From contig CAZYJD010000046.1 of assembly GCA_964647785.1 (NCBI GenBank), positions 1-16,266 on the forward strand: a DNA stretch of 16,266 nucleotides. Reading direction: 5' to 3'. Both the position numbers and the translations under genes were made by a program. This DNA comes from CAZYJD01 sp964647785 (GTDB lineage Bacteria > Bacteroidota > Bacteroidia > NS11-12g > UBA9320). Shown piece after piece: positions 1-9,544 of the stretch. Position 1 is the first letter of the stretch; each line of letters begins with the position of its first letter. Below the pieces are notes generated by a model. That model searched no databases. It was not told the DNA's origin and saw only the letters and a program-made list of their open reading frames with translations.

Positions 1-294
1 ATCTTACAACCGGTAAATGATGAGCTGCAGACGCGTTTCAGTGCGCAAGAGCTGAAGGCTCTGGAGCAGGATCGAATCAAATACATTTACGTGCTTCGCA
101 AGTCATTTGTTCATCGGAAAGAGGCCATTCAGAATTGCCTCGAGAATAAAGGCGTTAATGCCTCTGCAGAAAAAGTTTTTTATGGCATACTTGTTAAAGA
201 GGCGGGAGCCATTCAATTGAATTGGTCTGATTGGACGGATTGGAGCCCCGAGCTCCCTTCACTCATTGAAGAAATCGACCGCAAATTTGAGTGA
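1..294 (+). CDS. Hypothetical protein, 3' end only
   Basis: The frame is open from the first base of the window and ends at a TGA at 292-294, giving 97 visible C-terminal residues. The true start lies upstream of the window; the GTG at 91 is just an internal valine codon. The visible part is hydrophilic and Glu/Lys-rich (first residues ILQPVNDELQ), with a Trp-rich patch (NWSDWTDWSPEL) and an acidic helix-like tail. No signal peptide, membrane segment or catalytic motif can be seen in this part. I do not recognise the family and assign no function. It lies 91 bases before the mdh start with a promoter-like element between, so it is probably not co-transcribed with mdh. Confidence 0.6.
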   Translation: MLQPVNDELQTRFSAQELKALEQDRIKYIYVLRKSFVHRKEAIQNCLENKGVNASAEKVFYGILVKEAGAIQLNWSDWTDWSPELPSLIEEIDRKFE

Positions 295-347
295 TAAATT
301 GGCTCGGATTTAAGCTCTCAATCCTTCATTAACGGGTTTAAATGACC

Positions 348-355
348 TACTTTTG
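348..355 (+). promoter_or_regulatory. Bacteroidota -7 element (TAnnTTTG) for mdh
   Basis: The octamer TACTTTTG matches TAnnTTTG, the known -7 consensus of Bacteroidota primary sigma factor promoters. It sits 30 bases before the mdh ATG at 386, so transcription would start near 360 with a leader of about 25 nt. No good TTG-type -33 element is seen 17-23 bases upstream. The position also argues against the TTG at 353 being the start codon. Confidence 0.55.
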
Positions 356-385
356 CGGCATCTTAATTACACTCAAAAAATTGAC

Positions 386-1321
386 ATGAAAATATCAGTA
401 ATCGGAGCAGGAAATGTAGGAGCGACCTGTGCAGATGCGCTCGCCTTTAGAAGAATTGCCAGTGAAGTGGTTTTGTTGGACATCAAGGAAGGTTTTGCAG
501 AAGGTAAAGCCCTGGATATGATGCAAACAGCTACTTTAAATGGGTTCAATACCCGTGTTGTTGGTTCAACCAGTGATTACAGCAAAACTGCAGGAAGCGA
601 TGTGGTGGTGATTACCAGTGGCATTCCTCGAAAGCCTGGTATGACTCGCGAAGAACTAATCGGCATCAACGCCGGTATCGTGAAATCTGTTTCAGAACAA
701 GTACTCGAGCACTCACCTGAAGCAATCATTGTGGTGGTGAGCAACCCCATGGATACGATGACCTATCTGGCCCTAAAGGCAACTGGCCTGCCAAAGAACA
801 GAATCATCGGTATGGGGGGGATATTGGATAGCGCCCGTTTTAAAACCTACCTAAGCATGGCGCTGAATGCCGATCCCAATGATGTTGAAGGAATGGTGAT
901 TGGTGGTCACGGTGATACCACCATGATCCCACTTACCCGTTTGGCATCGTACAAAGGTGTACCGGTTGCCAACTTCCTGGCATCTGACGAGCTTTCCAAA
1001 GTTGGGGCAGACACCATGGTGGGCGGTGCAACCCTTACCAAATTGATCGGAACATCGGCTTGGTATGCTCCTGGTGCAGCCGTAGCATCTTTGGTCGATA
1101 GCATCGTGAATGATCAAAAGCGCCTTTTCCCTTGCTCTGTTTATTTGGATGGTGAATACGGGCAAAGCGACATTTGCATGGGCGTGCCGGTGGTGATTGG
1201 AAAGAATGGCTGGGAGAAAATTGTTGATGTTCAGTTGAACGAAGAAGAAAAAGCGCTCTTTAGTAAGAGTGCCGATGCGGTGAGAAATATGAACAGCGCT
1301 CTGTCTGAGCATACTGTTTAA
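386..1321 (+). CDS. mdh: Malate dehydrogenase (NAD-dependent, LDH-like type)
   Basis: This cytoplasmic TCA-cycle enzyme interconverts malate and oxaloacetate with NAD+/NADH. From the ATG at 386 it has 311 residues, usual for the lactate-dehydrogenase-like MDH family. Visible signatures are the dinucleotide-binding glycine loop (GAGNVGAT, residues 7-14), Asp32 at the end of beta-2 for NAD specificity, the substrate-loop arginines Arg82 and Arg88 (PRKPGMTREE), Asn120 in SNPMD, Arg151 with Asp148 in the ILDSARF motif, and catalytic His175 in GGHGDT. The arginine at 82 rather than glutamine points to malate rather than lactate as substrate. A TTG at 353 would add 11 residues, but they precede the usual Rossmann start and fall on the promoter element. 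The gene is closed by a strong terminator, so it looks monocistronic. Confidence 0.95.
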   Translation: MKISVIGAGNVGATCADALAFRRIASEVVLLDIKEGFAEGKALDMMQTATLNGFNTRVVGSTSDYSKTAGSDVVVITSGIPRKPGMTREELIGINAGIVKSVSEQVLEHSPEAIIVVVSNPMDTMTYLALKATGLPKNRIIGMGGILDSARFKTYLSMALNADPNDVEGMVIGGHGDTTMIPLTRLASYKGVPVANFLASDELSKVGADTMVGGATLTKLIGTSAWYAPGAAVASLVDSIVNDQKRLFPCSVYLDGEYGQSDICMGVPVVIGKNGWEKIVDVQLNEEEKALFSKSADAVRNMNSALSEHTV

Positions 1322-1343
1322 TCAAATAGATGTGCTTTTTTTA

Positions 1344-1378
1344 AAGCCGTCTGCCATATAGCAGACGGCTTATTTTTT
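1344..1378 (+). terminator. Intrinsic terminator after mdh
   Basis: A perfect inverted repeat AGCCGTCTGC / GCAGACGGCT (1345-1354 and 1361-1370) encloses a six-base loop. An extra A-T pair (1344/1371) extends the stem, and a run of six T follows (1373-1378). This is a textbook rho-independent terminator 22 bases after the mdh stop. The T run ends directly at the ATG of the next gene. Confidence 0.88.
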
Positions 1379-2239
1379 ATGAGGGTAAGCAAAGGTATAC
1401 GATACATGTTGCTGGCAAGCTTCGTGTTTGCCACCATGAATATCTTTGTAAAAATGGTAGGGCGATTGCCCGTTTTCGAACTGGTGTTTGCACGATCAGT
1501 GGTAACCTTGATCATATCATACCTCAATGTTCGCAGGCTCAAGGTGCATCCCCTCGGGAATCCGGAAAACAGACCCATTCTTTTCTTGCGTGGGCTATTC
1601 GGAACCATTGGTTTAACGTGCTTCTTTTGGACCTTGCAAAGGATGCCCTTGGCTACAGCCGTTGTTATTCATTACGTAGCACCTCTCTTCACAACCCTGC
1701 TGGCTTCTGTTTGGTTAAAAGAGAAAACCGGGTGGTTGCAGATTTTCTTCTTTGCTTTGTCCATCGCCGGCATCGCACTCATTGAAGGGTTTGATGCAAG
1801 GGTAGAGGCGATAGACACATTGATTGGAGTGGTAGGGGCCATGGCTGCCGCTGGGGCCTATAATTGCATCAGAATCTTGCAAAACAAGGAAAAAGCCAAT
1901 GTGATTATCATGTATTTTCCACTCGTAACCCTGCCCCTCAGTGCCCTCATACTTAGTGCCACTTCGTCATGGGTCATGCCCCTTGGAAACGAATGGTTGC
2001 TCTTGTTGCTCATTGGGGTACTTACCCAAATTGCTCAATATTATTTAACTCGCTCTTATCAGAGTGAAAAGGCATCTATTGCATCAAGTGTTACTTATAT
2101 CGGAATTATTTATTCCCTTATGTATGGTAGTTTTATTTTTAGAGAATCATTTAGCGTTGAAGTTTTCATGGGTATGGCGCTGGTTTTACTCGGAGTGCTA
2201 CTAAATATTTTCTACAAAAAGCTCGGGATCTCCACATAG
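1379..2239 (+). CDS. EamA-family (DMT superfamily) membrane transporter
   Basis: The 286-residue protein is strongly hydrophobic, with about ten predicted transmembrane helices arranged as two EamA halves (about residues 6-136 and 148-278). This is the normal size and layout of drug/metabolite transporters of the inner membrane. The segment around residues 80-115, with TCFFWTLQRMPL and a following HYVAPLFTTLLASVWLKE, is typical of the end of the first EamA half, including the acidic residue after helix 4. The substrate cannot be told from sequence; family members export amino acids, metabolites or drugs. The ATG at 1379 is chosen because the N-terminus (KGIRYMLLASF) fits the family, although a Met at codon 10 (1406) is possible. 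The start codon lies immediately after the mdh terminator and no clear promoter is visible, so expression may rely on terminator readthrough or an unrecognised promoter. The stop is TAG. Confidence 0.85.
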   Translation: MRVSKGIRYMLLASFVFATMNIFVKMVGRLPVFELVFARSVVTLIISYLNVRRLKVHPLGNPENRPILFLRGLFGTIGLTCFFWTLQRMPLATAVVIHYVAPLFTTLLASVWLKEKTGWLQIFFFALSIAGIALIEGFDARVEAIDTLIGVVGAMAAAGAYNCIRILQNKEKANVIIMYFPLVTLPLSALILSATSSWVMPLGNEWLLLLLIGVLTQIAQYYLTRSYQSEKASIASSVTYIGIIYSLMYGSFIFRESFSVEVFMGMALVLLGVLLNIFYKKLGIST

Positions 2240-2374
2240 AATAAAGGGAGTGTCGCTTTTGTTGGTCTTGAAAGTGCAATCATTTTTAAACAACGCTCAT
2301 TTGCAACCTATTTTCAATTATAATTGTCTATACCTTTACCATCCACTACTACAAACTACCGAAAGAAAAACCGA
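2240..2374 (+). promoter_or_regulatory. Intergenic region with a weak candidate promoter for the giant secreted protein
   Basis: These 135 bases separate the transporter from the giant gene. TACCTTTA at 2331-2338 differs by one base from the TAnnTTTG -7 consensus and lies 37 bases before the preferred ATG at 2375. TATAATTG (2319-2326) is another one-mismatch candidate, preceded by TTTG at 2300-2303 but with a spacer of only 15 bases. No terminator hairpin for the transporter is seen. The promoter call is tentative. Confidence 0.22.
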
Positions 2375-5300
2375 ATGGTAAGGTTTGGTAATCTCATAGC
2401 GAATTTAAATGGGGCATTGCTTGTCGTGACTTTGCTATGTTCGGGATTTGCGGTTCAAGCCCAGGCTCCATCCAATGATGACTGTTCCAATGCGGTGGGC
2501 ATCCCTTTTGGCACCTCTAACTTTGGTACGGGTTTATTCATTTCAGATACTTTTAACCTCAGCAATGCGACCATCCAAGGTGGAGAGTTGTTTCATGCTT
2601 CCATGGTTTCTTCGGGGAATGACGACAAGAGCATCTGGTTTAAATTTTATCTCCCAACCAAACGGGGCATAAAAATCGAGCTGAAACAGCCTGGTAACAG
2701 CATCATTTCTACAGATGTTGGTTTTACTACTTACAAATCCGGAAACTGCTTCCCTCCACTTAGTGCGGTTTCGGCTGCCTACATCACCCCACTATCTCAA
2801 TTTGGTAGTTCATTTCACCCTTGTATGGAACCGGGTGAATATTTGGTGCAGGTAAGTTCTAAAAACAGAGCAAATGGTATTGTGCAGTTGGAGATTACGG
2901 TGAGTTATCCCGATGAACATGCCTCAGTATCGAATTCTGCTTATGACCGTCCGGATTCTGCTTATCACTTTGGGGTTATAGAAAAGCAAGAGAAGTTCAT
3001 TGATTTTGAAACGGGTTGTTATTCCATTGAGGATACTTCTGAATGGTGCTCCTCCATCGATACGGCATACCAAAGATACGTGCAATCATCATGGCATACA
3101 TTCACAACGAATTACCGCGTTGATGTATTGGAGGTGTTATTTGGCCCTGCTCCTGTTCAGACGTTTAATAAAGGAACCGTTATAGGGTACAATCTTTACA
3201 AAGGAGATGTGACCAAAGCCGCATTTGGCAGTTTGAAGAGGATTGATAGTTGTGAACGTTTCTATTTCGATCGTCTGGTGAATACCTTCAACGATCCATT
3301 GGTTAAAACCTATGTATGCCAATTGGATCCATCATCCACTTATAGCATCCAATTGCTTTATCGAGATGATTTTGCCCAAAAAGTGCGTTTAAGTGTTCGG
3401 GCCGTAACGGCTGACTCTTCTGTAAGGGCCCCTGTTCCGGTGCGCTCAGCCATGCATGCATCGAATTTACTCGGAGCCTTAAAGGTAGCGGATACAACCA
3501 ATGTCAGATATGTAAATGATTATTTCAGTTGTGAGAGTCGACTTTCCCTGCCTTCAAATCAGTGCGGACAAGTGAATCGCAGTTCGGGTTTACAATACGG
3601 CTTGTTCAAATACGGACTGAGCACATGGTTTGAATTTGAACTGGCAGAAGCAGCCAATGTTGAAATTGCGTTTCCATTTGATACGTTAAACAGCCCGTGT
3701 AACAAGTTTTTAATCGGACGAATTTTTGATGATACCATCACTAACAACTGCAACGATCTCGATACACTGCGATTATTGAGCTGGTTCACCGAGCAGGATC
3801 CGGCCTTGTTGCCATGTTTGCAGGCGGGTAAATACGCCATCCAGATATTGGGAATTGATGAAGCCAGTTATTCATACTGTGATGCAGGCAGGCATTTGGG
3901 ACGGAATCTACAATTGGAGATCAAGACCATCCGAGGGCGACCTGAGCATAAATTTAGCCTCAAGAACTCCCAGGCCGTGGACAGCTTCAATGCAGGAAAT
4001 GGTCAACTGCTTCCGTTAAAGCTCGGACAGACCTATTCATCCACAAGAGATACCTTGGGTTGTTTGAGAAGCATTCTGCCGTCTTTGGGGGTGTGTGGTC
4101 AAAACACTTCTAAAGGCATCTATCGCATGTTTAACATCGGCGATGCCGATAACGATAATGTTCCGGATAGCGGAATGTTATTGGTTAAGCAGTATTCTGC
4201 GCTGCCACCCATGGAACTCGATTACCGATTGTATAAAGGTAATGCAGCAGATTTGCGGAGTCAACAAAATATCTCGTCCTATCCTGACACCATCAGTGGA
4301 CTATGGCCATTAACGGATTGTTTCAGTGCAGACTTAACCGTCAACACAAAGGCTTATTGCCTTACACCGGGTACCTATACCTTGGCCACATTTGGCGGAG
4401 ATCAACACGTTGGAGCACATGATGCACCGCAAATAAGTTTTGAAAAAACAGTCACAAAGTACAAAAGCCCCAATACGCCTGAGCGTTTGGATACCCTTAA
4501 AAGCACGATGGCTTCTCAATTGGATTATTTTTCATGTTACGATAATCCTGCAACGATTGATGGCATGGCACCTTGCCTTATTTCTACCAAATTGATTTAC
4601 CGTCAATTTTATTTAACGAAATCATCATTCCTCAACATCTTCCTGACCAATGGTCATCAAGGAACTTTCAGTCTTTTTAGGGGGAAAGCAACGGATGGAT
4701 TGAACACGCTTAAAGTCTATCGGGATCAATCGGGTGCATGGACCTGTTTCACCAATAAACGGTCAACTGATTGCGATCCCTTGCCAGCAGGATGGTACAC
4801 ACTTGTTGCCTATTCCAATGGCCCGAGCTATGATTCTACGCAATCACAATTCGGTACAAAGGGGAACATTGGAGCCCCCAATAGTGCCGTATTTTTCTTC
4901 CTTCCGGAACCCCCTCGCCCGAAATACAACCGTCCGCAAAAAGCCTATTTTGCCGATAGCCTTTTGAACAACGGCAAACCATTGGATTTTGCCAACAATC
5001 GAGGAACAAGCGCATCTCCTGATTATAAGAAAAAATACATCCTTGCTGCAGAAAACTTTGACTGCTACCCTGATACACCCTTTGCTTTGCACCCCATCAC
5101 GCCATGCGACACCATTTTTAACCGATCGGCGTATTATGTGTTCAGCGTATCAAAACCATCGCATATTAAAATTTCGGGCATAGCTGCCAGCCATCGATTG
5201 CGCGTTTATGATTTCGATGCCAGAAAAACACCAGCACTGCTAAATAGCAGGCAACCCATCCAACAGTGTTACAGAGATCCTCGCTTTACCGAGATATGTA

Positions 5301-8300
5301 TGCTGGACAGTGGTGTTTATACCCTTGTAATATTTGCAGGAGACATACATCTTGGAAAAACGGTTCAACCCATTATCACTGTGGATAGCGTGGGCTATTC
5401 AAGGTTTGATTTTGCAAAAAATGCCTATGATTTTGGTCAGATAATCGGTGATAGTGCTTTCAAAGCGGGCAAGCTGGGCGATGTGCATCCTGTTGACCCA
5501 TCACTTCCACCGAGCGCCGATAAGTTCTATTGCACCACAGGAGCAGGGGTGAGTGATCCTTTCATGAGTTGCAATGGAAGTTATAATGCCGGGGTTTATT
5601 CCAGCCATAAGAACAATGCTCTTTGGAACAGTGATACCACCACCGCTAATGTTATTCGAAGGAATATTTGGTACACCTTTACTTTAAAGGGAACTGGAAA
5701 TGCAAAGATAAGGTTAAATAACCTCACCCAAGGTCTATCTTACATCGCGCCTTTTGCTGTTTATGCATCAGACATCAAAGCTTCCATTCCTTTTGACACC
5801 TTAAGAAAACATGGCGGCATTGATTCCACCCTTGCTGATGGCTTAATCGAAGTGGCTCGGAATTACACGAATAATTGCAACAACACCTACACCGCAAGTT
5901 TCAAGAAAGAACTCTGTGATACATTCTATGAGCGTCGTTATTACATTCAATTGGGGCTTTTTGCTCAAAATATATTCAAGGCTGTTGATCCGATTGCTCA
6001 GTATTCAATTGAAGTGTTGTATGACAGTGTAGCATTGCCTCCGCTGAGGTTTGATCATTATGCAGAGGCAAATCGCATCAATGGCCTTAAAGAATCTGCT
6101 CCACCCTATACCAATGTTTCTCTGGCAGAGGGTGCGGTTTATGAAGGCTATCCCGGAACCTTCAAAGGCGCCGGAAAAAGCCCATCTGATCAGAGTCCAT
6201 CTTGCGCATCTTCCAATCTATGGTATCAGTTTAATGTAGATACCACCGGGAAGATTTACATGACTTATAAGGTGAATGGTGATAGCACCTTGGCTTTAAG
6301 AAATTCCGGAGACTCGGTCTTGCAATTGATGCGATCACTTGTGCCTGGAGATTCAACGGCAAACGGACTTCAGAGGGTTCCCTGGAAAGCAGCTTATGAT
6401 GCAGCAACGAATGCCTACTGGGCAAAAGCTTGTGTGGAACCGGGAACATATTATCTACAAATGAATAACTGCGCACTTGCTTGCTCGGACATCATCACGC
6501 CAGTTATCCGTTTTGACTATGATCTAGGCGATCAATGCGGCACGCCTGCTGATATCATACTTGGTGCAGGCAAACAAGCCAATGGAACCGTGGTGGTGGA
6601 TTGTCATACCATTGGCGAAGGTTTTGGAGAGAATGGAAGCAATATGGGTTGTTTGTTTGGCCCTGCAGGCTACAAGTCATCTTGGTTTAAGGTGGAATAT
6701 ACCGATACATTCAAAGTAGATTTGCTTTTTCAGCTGTTGGAGAACACCAATGTGCAAGCTTCGGATATACGTTACAGGGTATTGTATGGTGGTTGCAGCT
6801 ATCTTTCGGTTGGGCCTTGCAATAGCAGCTCGCTCACCCAGTTTGAGCTAAAATGCATGCAGCAGGGGACGTACTTTGTACAGATTGTGAGCCCTGAAAA
6901 TGCCTTGGGAACAATCCAGCTCAGGGTAAGTGCAGTTCAATCCAAAGACACCATTTGTATTCCAATCAATCCCTTCAAGCCCTTTGCAAATTTTGACTAC
7001 GAAATTAGCTGCAAGGATAATCGCGTAATCTTCGATAACCAATCATCCCAGGGAGATAGCATTGTTTATCAATGGGATTTCGGATATAACAATGCGAAGG
7101 ATACCGCTTTCAATCCTGTTTACATTTATCCGATGTTAAACAGCCCACGCGCTTACAATGTACAATTAATTGTGACCAACCTGGCTCGAAACACGGCAGA
7201 TACCCTTGTGAAAAGTATAAATGCATGGCACAAGCCCGATGCCTGGTTGAACAAGGATACAACCGTTTGTCCCGGGCAATTTGTTCAAGTGAGCGGAAAG
7301 CCATTAGGAGCAAGGGGTGTCATTTGGTATGATCAGGATACATCTTCCAGCCGTTCTTTCAATTTGCCAGGTATTTACAAGGTAGCAGCTTTGATTGATA
7401 CTTGTCGTTTTTACGACAGCATTGTCATCCGAAACTTCATGCCTCCGACTCTTGATCTTGGAGCCGACATCGAGATATGTGATGAGGATCGAGCCAGAAT
7501 AACCGCAGCTGATACTTTTGCTTCTTATCAATGGAATACCAGTGCAACAGATTCCTTCATTATTGTTTCCAACGCCGGCACCTATGACTTGGAAGTAACA
7601 GACTATAACGGTTGTAAAACGAGTGATACCATCAATCTTAAAGTGAATGCATTGCCCGATGCATCCATGGTCAAAGCCGGACCATTTTGTGTTTCAGATG
7701 CAGCGGAAATGCTTCGCCCAGCGAGCAATTCGGGTGGGGTGTTTTCAGGCGGTAGTTTTGTTTCCTCCACAGGATCATTCGATCCGGGGGTGGCGAATGA
7801 TGGTTTGCATAAAGTCTATTACACCTTCACCGATGCGAAAAATTGCACCTCAACAGATAGCATGATGATTCGGGTGCATCCATTGCCGAATGCAAGTGTG
7901 ATTGCGGCCGGACCACTTTGCGCCAATGGCAATGCAATCAACCTGGTTCCCCGTGTGAATCCGGGTGGTTTGTTTTCGGGTGGAAGCATGCTTAGCAGTG
8001 GAGGGAAATTTGACCCTGTAGTGGCCGGTGCAGGCTTGCATAAAATATATTACGATTTTACCGATACCAACGGATGCAGCAATACTGATAGTACGCTGGT
8101 AAGGGTTCATCCCATTCCCAATGCGTCCATTGAATCTGCAGGTCCGCTTTGTAGAGATAATTCCGCCATCCAGCTCAAGCCTGTTGTGAATAATGGTGGA
8201 ACATTCCGTGGTGGAAGCTATGTGAACTCCGGTGGGGTTTTTCAGCCGCAAACTGCGGGTCCGGGACTGCATAAAATCTGGTATGCTTTTACCGATAGTA

Positions 8301-9544
8301 ACGCCTGCTCAAATGTCGATAGCATGGTCATAAGGGTGCACGATTTGCCCGATGCATCTGTGAATCCATCGCCTGCAGTATGTGAAGACTTAGATCGATT
8401 ACTTCTCCAGCCCACCACCAATATCGGAGGTCTTTTTTATGGGGGCACATATATCGACAGCAGTGGAACGTTCTTTCCTCAGAAATCAGGCCCCGGTCAA
8501 TTTAAATTGTATTACCGATTTACCGATGCCAATGGTTGTACAAACATTGATAGTTCATGGCAAAAGGTGAACCCTTTGCCAGACGCATCTTTACAGGCAC
8601 TTGGGCCATTTTGCATAGATGCAGGGGATTACTATGTTCTGCCTGCAGTGAATTCAGGAGGCCATTTCTTTGGTGCCGAATACATTGACAGTACTGGATT
8701 GTTTTATACGGCCAAAGCAGGCGCAGGCTTGCACCAGATATTTTATCGGTACACCGACAGCAATTCCTGCACCTCTTTAGACAGTTTAAACATTCGGGTT
8801 AATGCCTTGCCTGACGCAGGCATTCAGTCTTCAGGGCCATGGTGTGTGGATGCCGGACAAACCATTTTAAAGCCGACCACCAACACAGGAGGACGCTTTT
8901 TCGGTGGTTCTTACATTCAGAGTGGGGGAGCATTTGATCCTCAAGTTGCCGATTCAGGCATCCATCGGGTTTACTATGAGTTTACTGATAATAATGGCTG
9001 TTACAATATTGATAGCACAGACATTCGTGTGAATGCTTTACCAGATGCCTCTATCAATAAAGCGGGCCCTTATTGTGTTGACCATCTTCCCGTTCAGTTA
9101 AAGGCACAAATCAATGGTGGTGGGGTTTTCTCAGGTGGAAACTACATCAGCTCCGGAGGTACTTTTTCCCCTTCATTAGCTGACTCAGGAAACCATATGG
9201 TTCGTTACTCATTTGTGGATGCTAATGGGTGTAGAAATGAAGACAGCACGTTTATACGGGTAAACCCGCTCCCCGATGCCTCTATTTTACCTTCAGGCCC
9301 TTGGTGTTCAGACGCAGGCACCCGAATAATTGAGGCAAAAGTGAACAAAGGGGGACGTTTTTATGGTGGATCTTACATTGATGGTTCTGGAAGTTTCGAG
9401 CCTGCAATCTCTGGAATGGGCCGACACAAAGTATGGTATGAATTTACAGACCCGAATGGTTGTTATAATTTCGATAGCATAGAAATAACGGTAAACGCTT
9501 TACCGGATCCTTCAATCAGCCCTGCAGGTCCTTGGTGTATTTAG
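2375..9544 (+). CDS. Giant secreted modular surface protein (N-terminal 2389 residues), ended by in-frame TAG
   Basis: From the ATG at 2375 the protein begins with a Sec signal peptide: basic start, hydrophobic core at about residues 11-26, and signal peptidase I-type sites after VQA (29) or AQA (31). A TTG at 2324 would add 17 polar residues before the signal and is less likely. The mature part starts with about nine degenerate modules resembling pre-peptidase C-terminal (PPC) beta-sandwiches (about 32-1530). Each has a W-[YF]-x-F-type strand and a G-x-Y-x-[LIV]-x-[LIV] strand. A PKD domain follows (about 1536-1620, with YQWDFG), then two Ig-like domains (about 1625-1765), then nearly nine 77-residue repeats from residue 1769. 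It is cysteine-rich, as expected for an exported protein. The function is probably surface adhesion or an extracellular scaffold; no enzymatic domain is recognised. The TAG at 9542-9544 truncates it before its type IX secretion signal, although the frame continues to 10732 without shift. Confidence 0.85.
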   Translation: MVRFGNLIANLNGALLVVTLLCSGFAVQAQAPSNDDCSNAVGIPFGTSNFGTGLFISDTFNLSNATIQGGELFHASMVSSGNDDKSIWFKFYLPTKRGIKIELKQPGNSIISTDVGFTTYKSGNCFPPLSAVSAAYITPLSQFGSSFHPCMEPGEYLVQVSSKNRANGIVQLEITVSYPDEHASVSNSAYDRPDSAYHFGVIEKQEKFIDFETGCYSIEDTSEWCSSIDTAYQRYVQSSWHTFTTNYRVDVLEVLFGPAPVQTFNKGTVIGYNLYKGDVTKAAFGSLKRIDSCERFYFDRLVNTFNDPLVKTYVCQLDPSSTYSIQLLYRDDFAQKVRLSVRAVTADSSVRAPVPVRSAMHASNLLGALKVADTTNVRYVNDYFSCESRLSLPSNQCGQVNRSSGLQYGLFKYGLSTWFEFELAEAANVEIAFPFDTLNSPCNKFLIGRIFDDTITNNCNDLDTLRLLSWFTEQDPALLPCLQAGKYAIQILGIDEASYSYCDAGRHLGRNLQLEIKTIRGRPEHKFSLKNSQAVDSFNAGNGQLLPLKLGQTYSSTRDTLGCLRSILPSLGVCGQNTSKGIYRMFNIGDADNDNVPDSGMLLVKQYSALPPMELDYRLYKGNAADLRSQQNISSYPDTISGLWPLTDCFSADLTVNTKAYCLTPGTYTLATFGGDQHVGAHDAPQISFEKTVTKYKSPNTPERLDTLKSTMASQLDYFSCYDNPATIDGMAPCLISTKLIYRQFYLTKSSFLNIFLTNGHQGTFSLFRGKATDGLNTLKVYRDQSGAWTCFTNKRSTDCDPLPAGWYTLVAYSNGPSYDSTQSQFGTKGNIGAPNSAVFFFLPEPPRPKYNRPQKAYFADSLLNNGKPLDFANNRGTSASPDYKKKYILAAENFDCYPDTPFALHPITPCDTIFNRSAYYVFSVSKPSHIKISGIAASHRLRVYDFDARKTPALLNSRQPIQQCYRDPRFTEICMLDSGVYTLVIFAGDIHLGKTVQPIITVDSVGYSRFDFAKNAYDFGQIIGDSAFKAGKLGDVHPVDPSLPPSADKFYCTTGAGVSDPFMSCNGSYNAGVYSSHKNNALWNSDTTTANVIRRNIWYTFTLKGTGNAKIRLNNLTQGLSYIAPFAVYASDIKASIPFDTLRKHGGIDSTLADGLIEVARNYTNNCNNTYTASFKKELCDTFYERRYYIQLGLFAQNIFKAVDPIAQYSIEVLYDSVALPPLRFDHYAEANRINGLKESAPPYTNVSLAEGAVYEGYPGTFKGAGKSPSDQSPSCASSNLWYQFNVDTTGKIYMTYKVNGDSTLALRNSGDSVLQLMRSLVPGDSTANGLQRVPWKAAYDAATNAYWAKACVEPGTYYLQMNNCALACSDIITPVIRFDYDLGDQCGTPADIILGAGKQANGTVVVDCHTIGEGFGENGSNMGCLFGPAGYKSSWFKVEYTDTFKVDLLFQLLENTNVQASDIRYRVLYGGCSYLSVGPCNSSSLTQFELKCMQQGTYFVQIVSPENALGTIQLRVSAVQSKDTICIPINPFKPFANFDYEISCKDNRVIFDNQSSQGDSIVYQWDFGYNNAKDTAFNPVYIYPMLNSPRAYNVQLIVTNLARNTADTLVKSINAWHKPDAWLNKDTTVCPGQFVQVSGKPLGARGVIWYDQDTSSSRSFNLPGIYKVAALIDTCRFYDSIVIRNFMPPTLDLGADIEICDEDRARITAADTFASYQWNTSATDSFIIVSNAGTYDLEVTDYNGCKTSDTINLKVNALPDASMVKAGPFCVSDAAEMLRPASNSGGVFSGGSFVSSTGSFDPGVANDGLHKVYYTFTDAKNCTSTDSMMIRVHPLPNASVIAAGPLCANGNAINLVPRVNPGGLFSGGSMLSSGGKFDPVVAGAGLHKIYYDFTDTNGCSNTDSTLVRVHPIPNASIESAGPLCRDNSAIQLKPVVNNGGTFRGGSYVNSGGVFQPQTAGPGLHKIWYAFTDSNACSNVDSMVIRVHDLPDASVNPSPAVCEDLDRLLLQPTTNIGGLFYGGTYIDSSGTFFPQKSGPGQFKLYYRFTDANGCTNIDSSWQKVNPLPDASLQALGPFCIDAGDYYVLPAVNSGGHFFGAEYIDSTGLFYTAKAGAGLHQIFYRYTDSNSCTSLDSLNIRVNALPDAGIQSSGPWCVDAGQTILKPTTNTGGRFFGGSYIQSGGAFDPQVADSGIHRVYYEFTDNNGCYNIDSTDIRVNALPDASINKAGPYCVDHLPVQLKAQINGGGVFSGGNYISSGGTFSPSLADSGNHMVRYSFVDANGCRNEDSTFIRVNPLPDASILPSGPWCSDAGTRIIEAKVNKGGRFYGGSYIDGSGSFEPAISGMGRHKVWYEFTDPNGCYNFDSIEITVNALPDPSISPAGPWCI
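2465..6940 (+). repeat. Nine degenerate PPC-like modules
   Basis: A recurring strand motif (small/acidic residues, then G-x-Y-x-[LIV]-x-[LIV]) recurs near bases 2834 (GEYLVQV), 3335 (STYSIQL), 3826 (GKYAIQI), 4368 (GTYTLAT), 4790 (GWYTLVA), 5311 (GVYTLVI), 5934 (RRYYIQL), 6439 (GTYYLQM) and 6864 (GTYFVQI). The spacing is about 420-620 bases. Upstream of several lies an aromatic strand (SIWFKF, STWFEF, NLWYQF, SSWFKV) and a cysteine-rich opening (NDDCSNA). This layout resembles PPC-type domains common in secreted Bacteroidota proteins. The modules are too diverged at DNA level to be a tandem repeat in the strict sense. Module borders are approximate. Confidence 0.6.

Noticed and set aside
353..385. 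TTG start giving mdh 11 extra residues
   Set aside because: The TTG lies inside the promoter octamer, and the ATG at 386 gives the standard Rossmann start.
851..1312. 153-codon reading frame on the - strand inside mdh
   Set aside because: It lies entirely antisense to a clearly real enzyme gene and shows no recognisable domain.
2237..2325. Readthrough of the transporter TAG stop (the frame stays open 28 more codons to a TAA)
   Set aside because: The protein is already full length for the family at the TAG, and a 28-codon open stretch is expected by chance. It does not support general TAG recoding.
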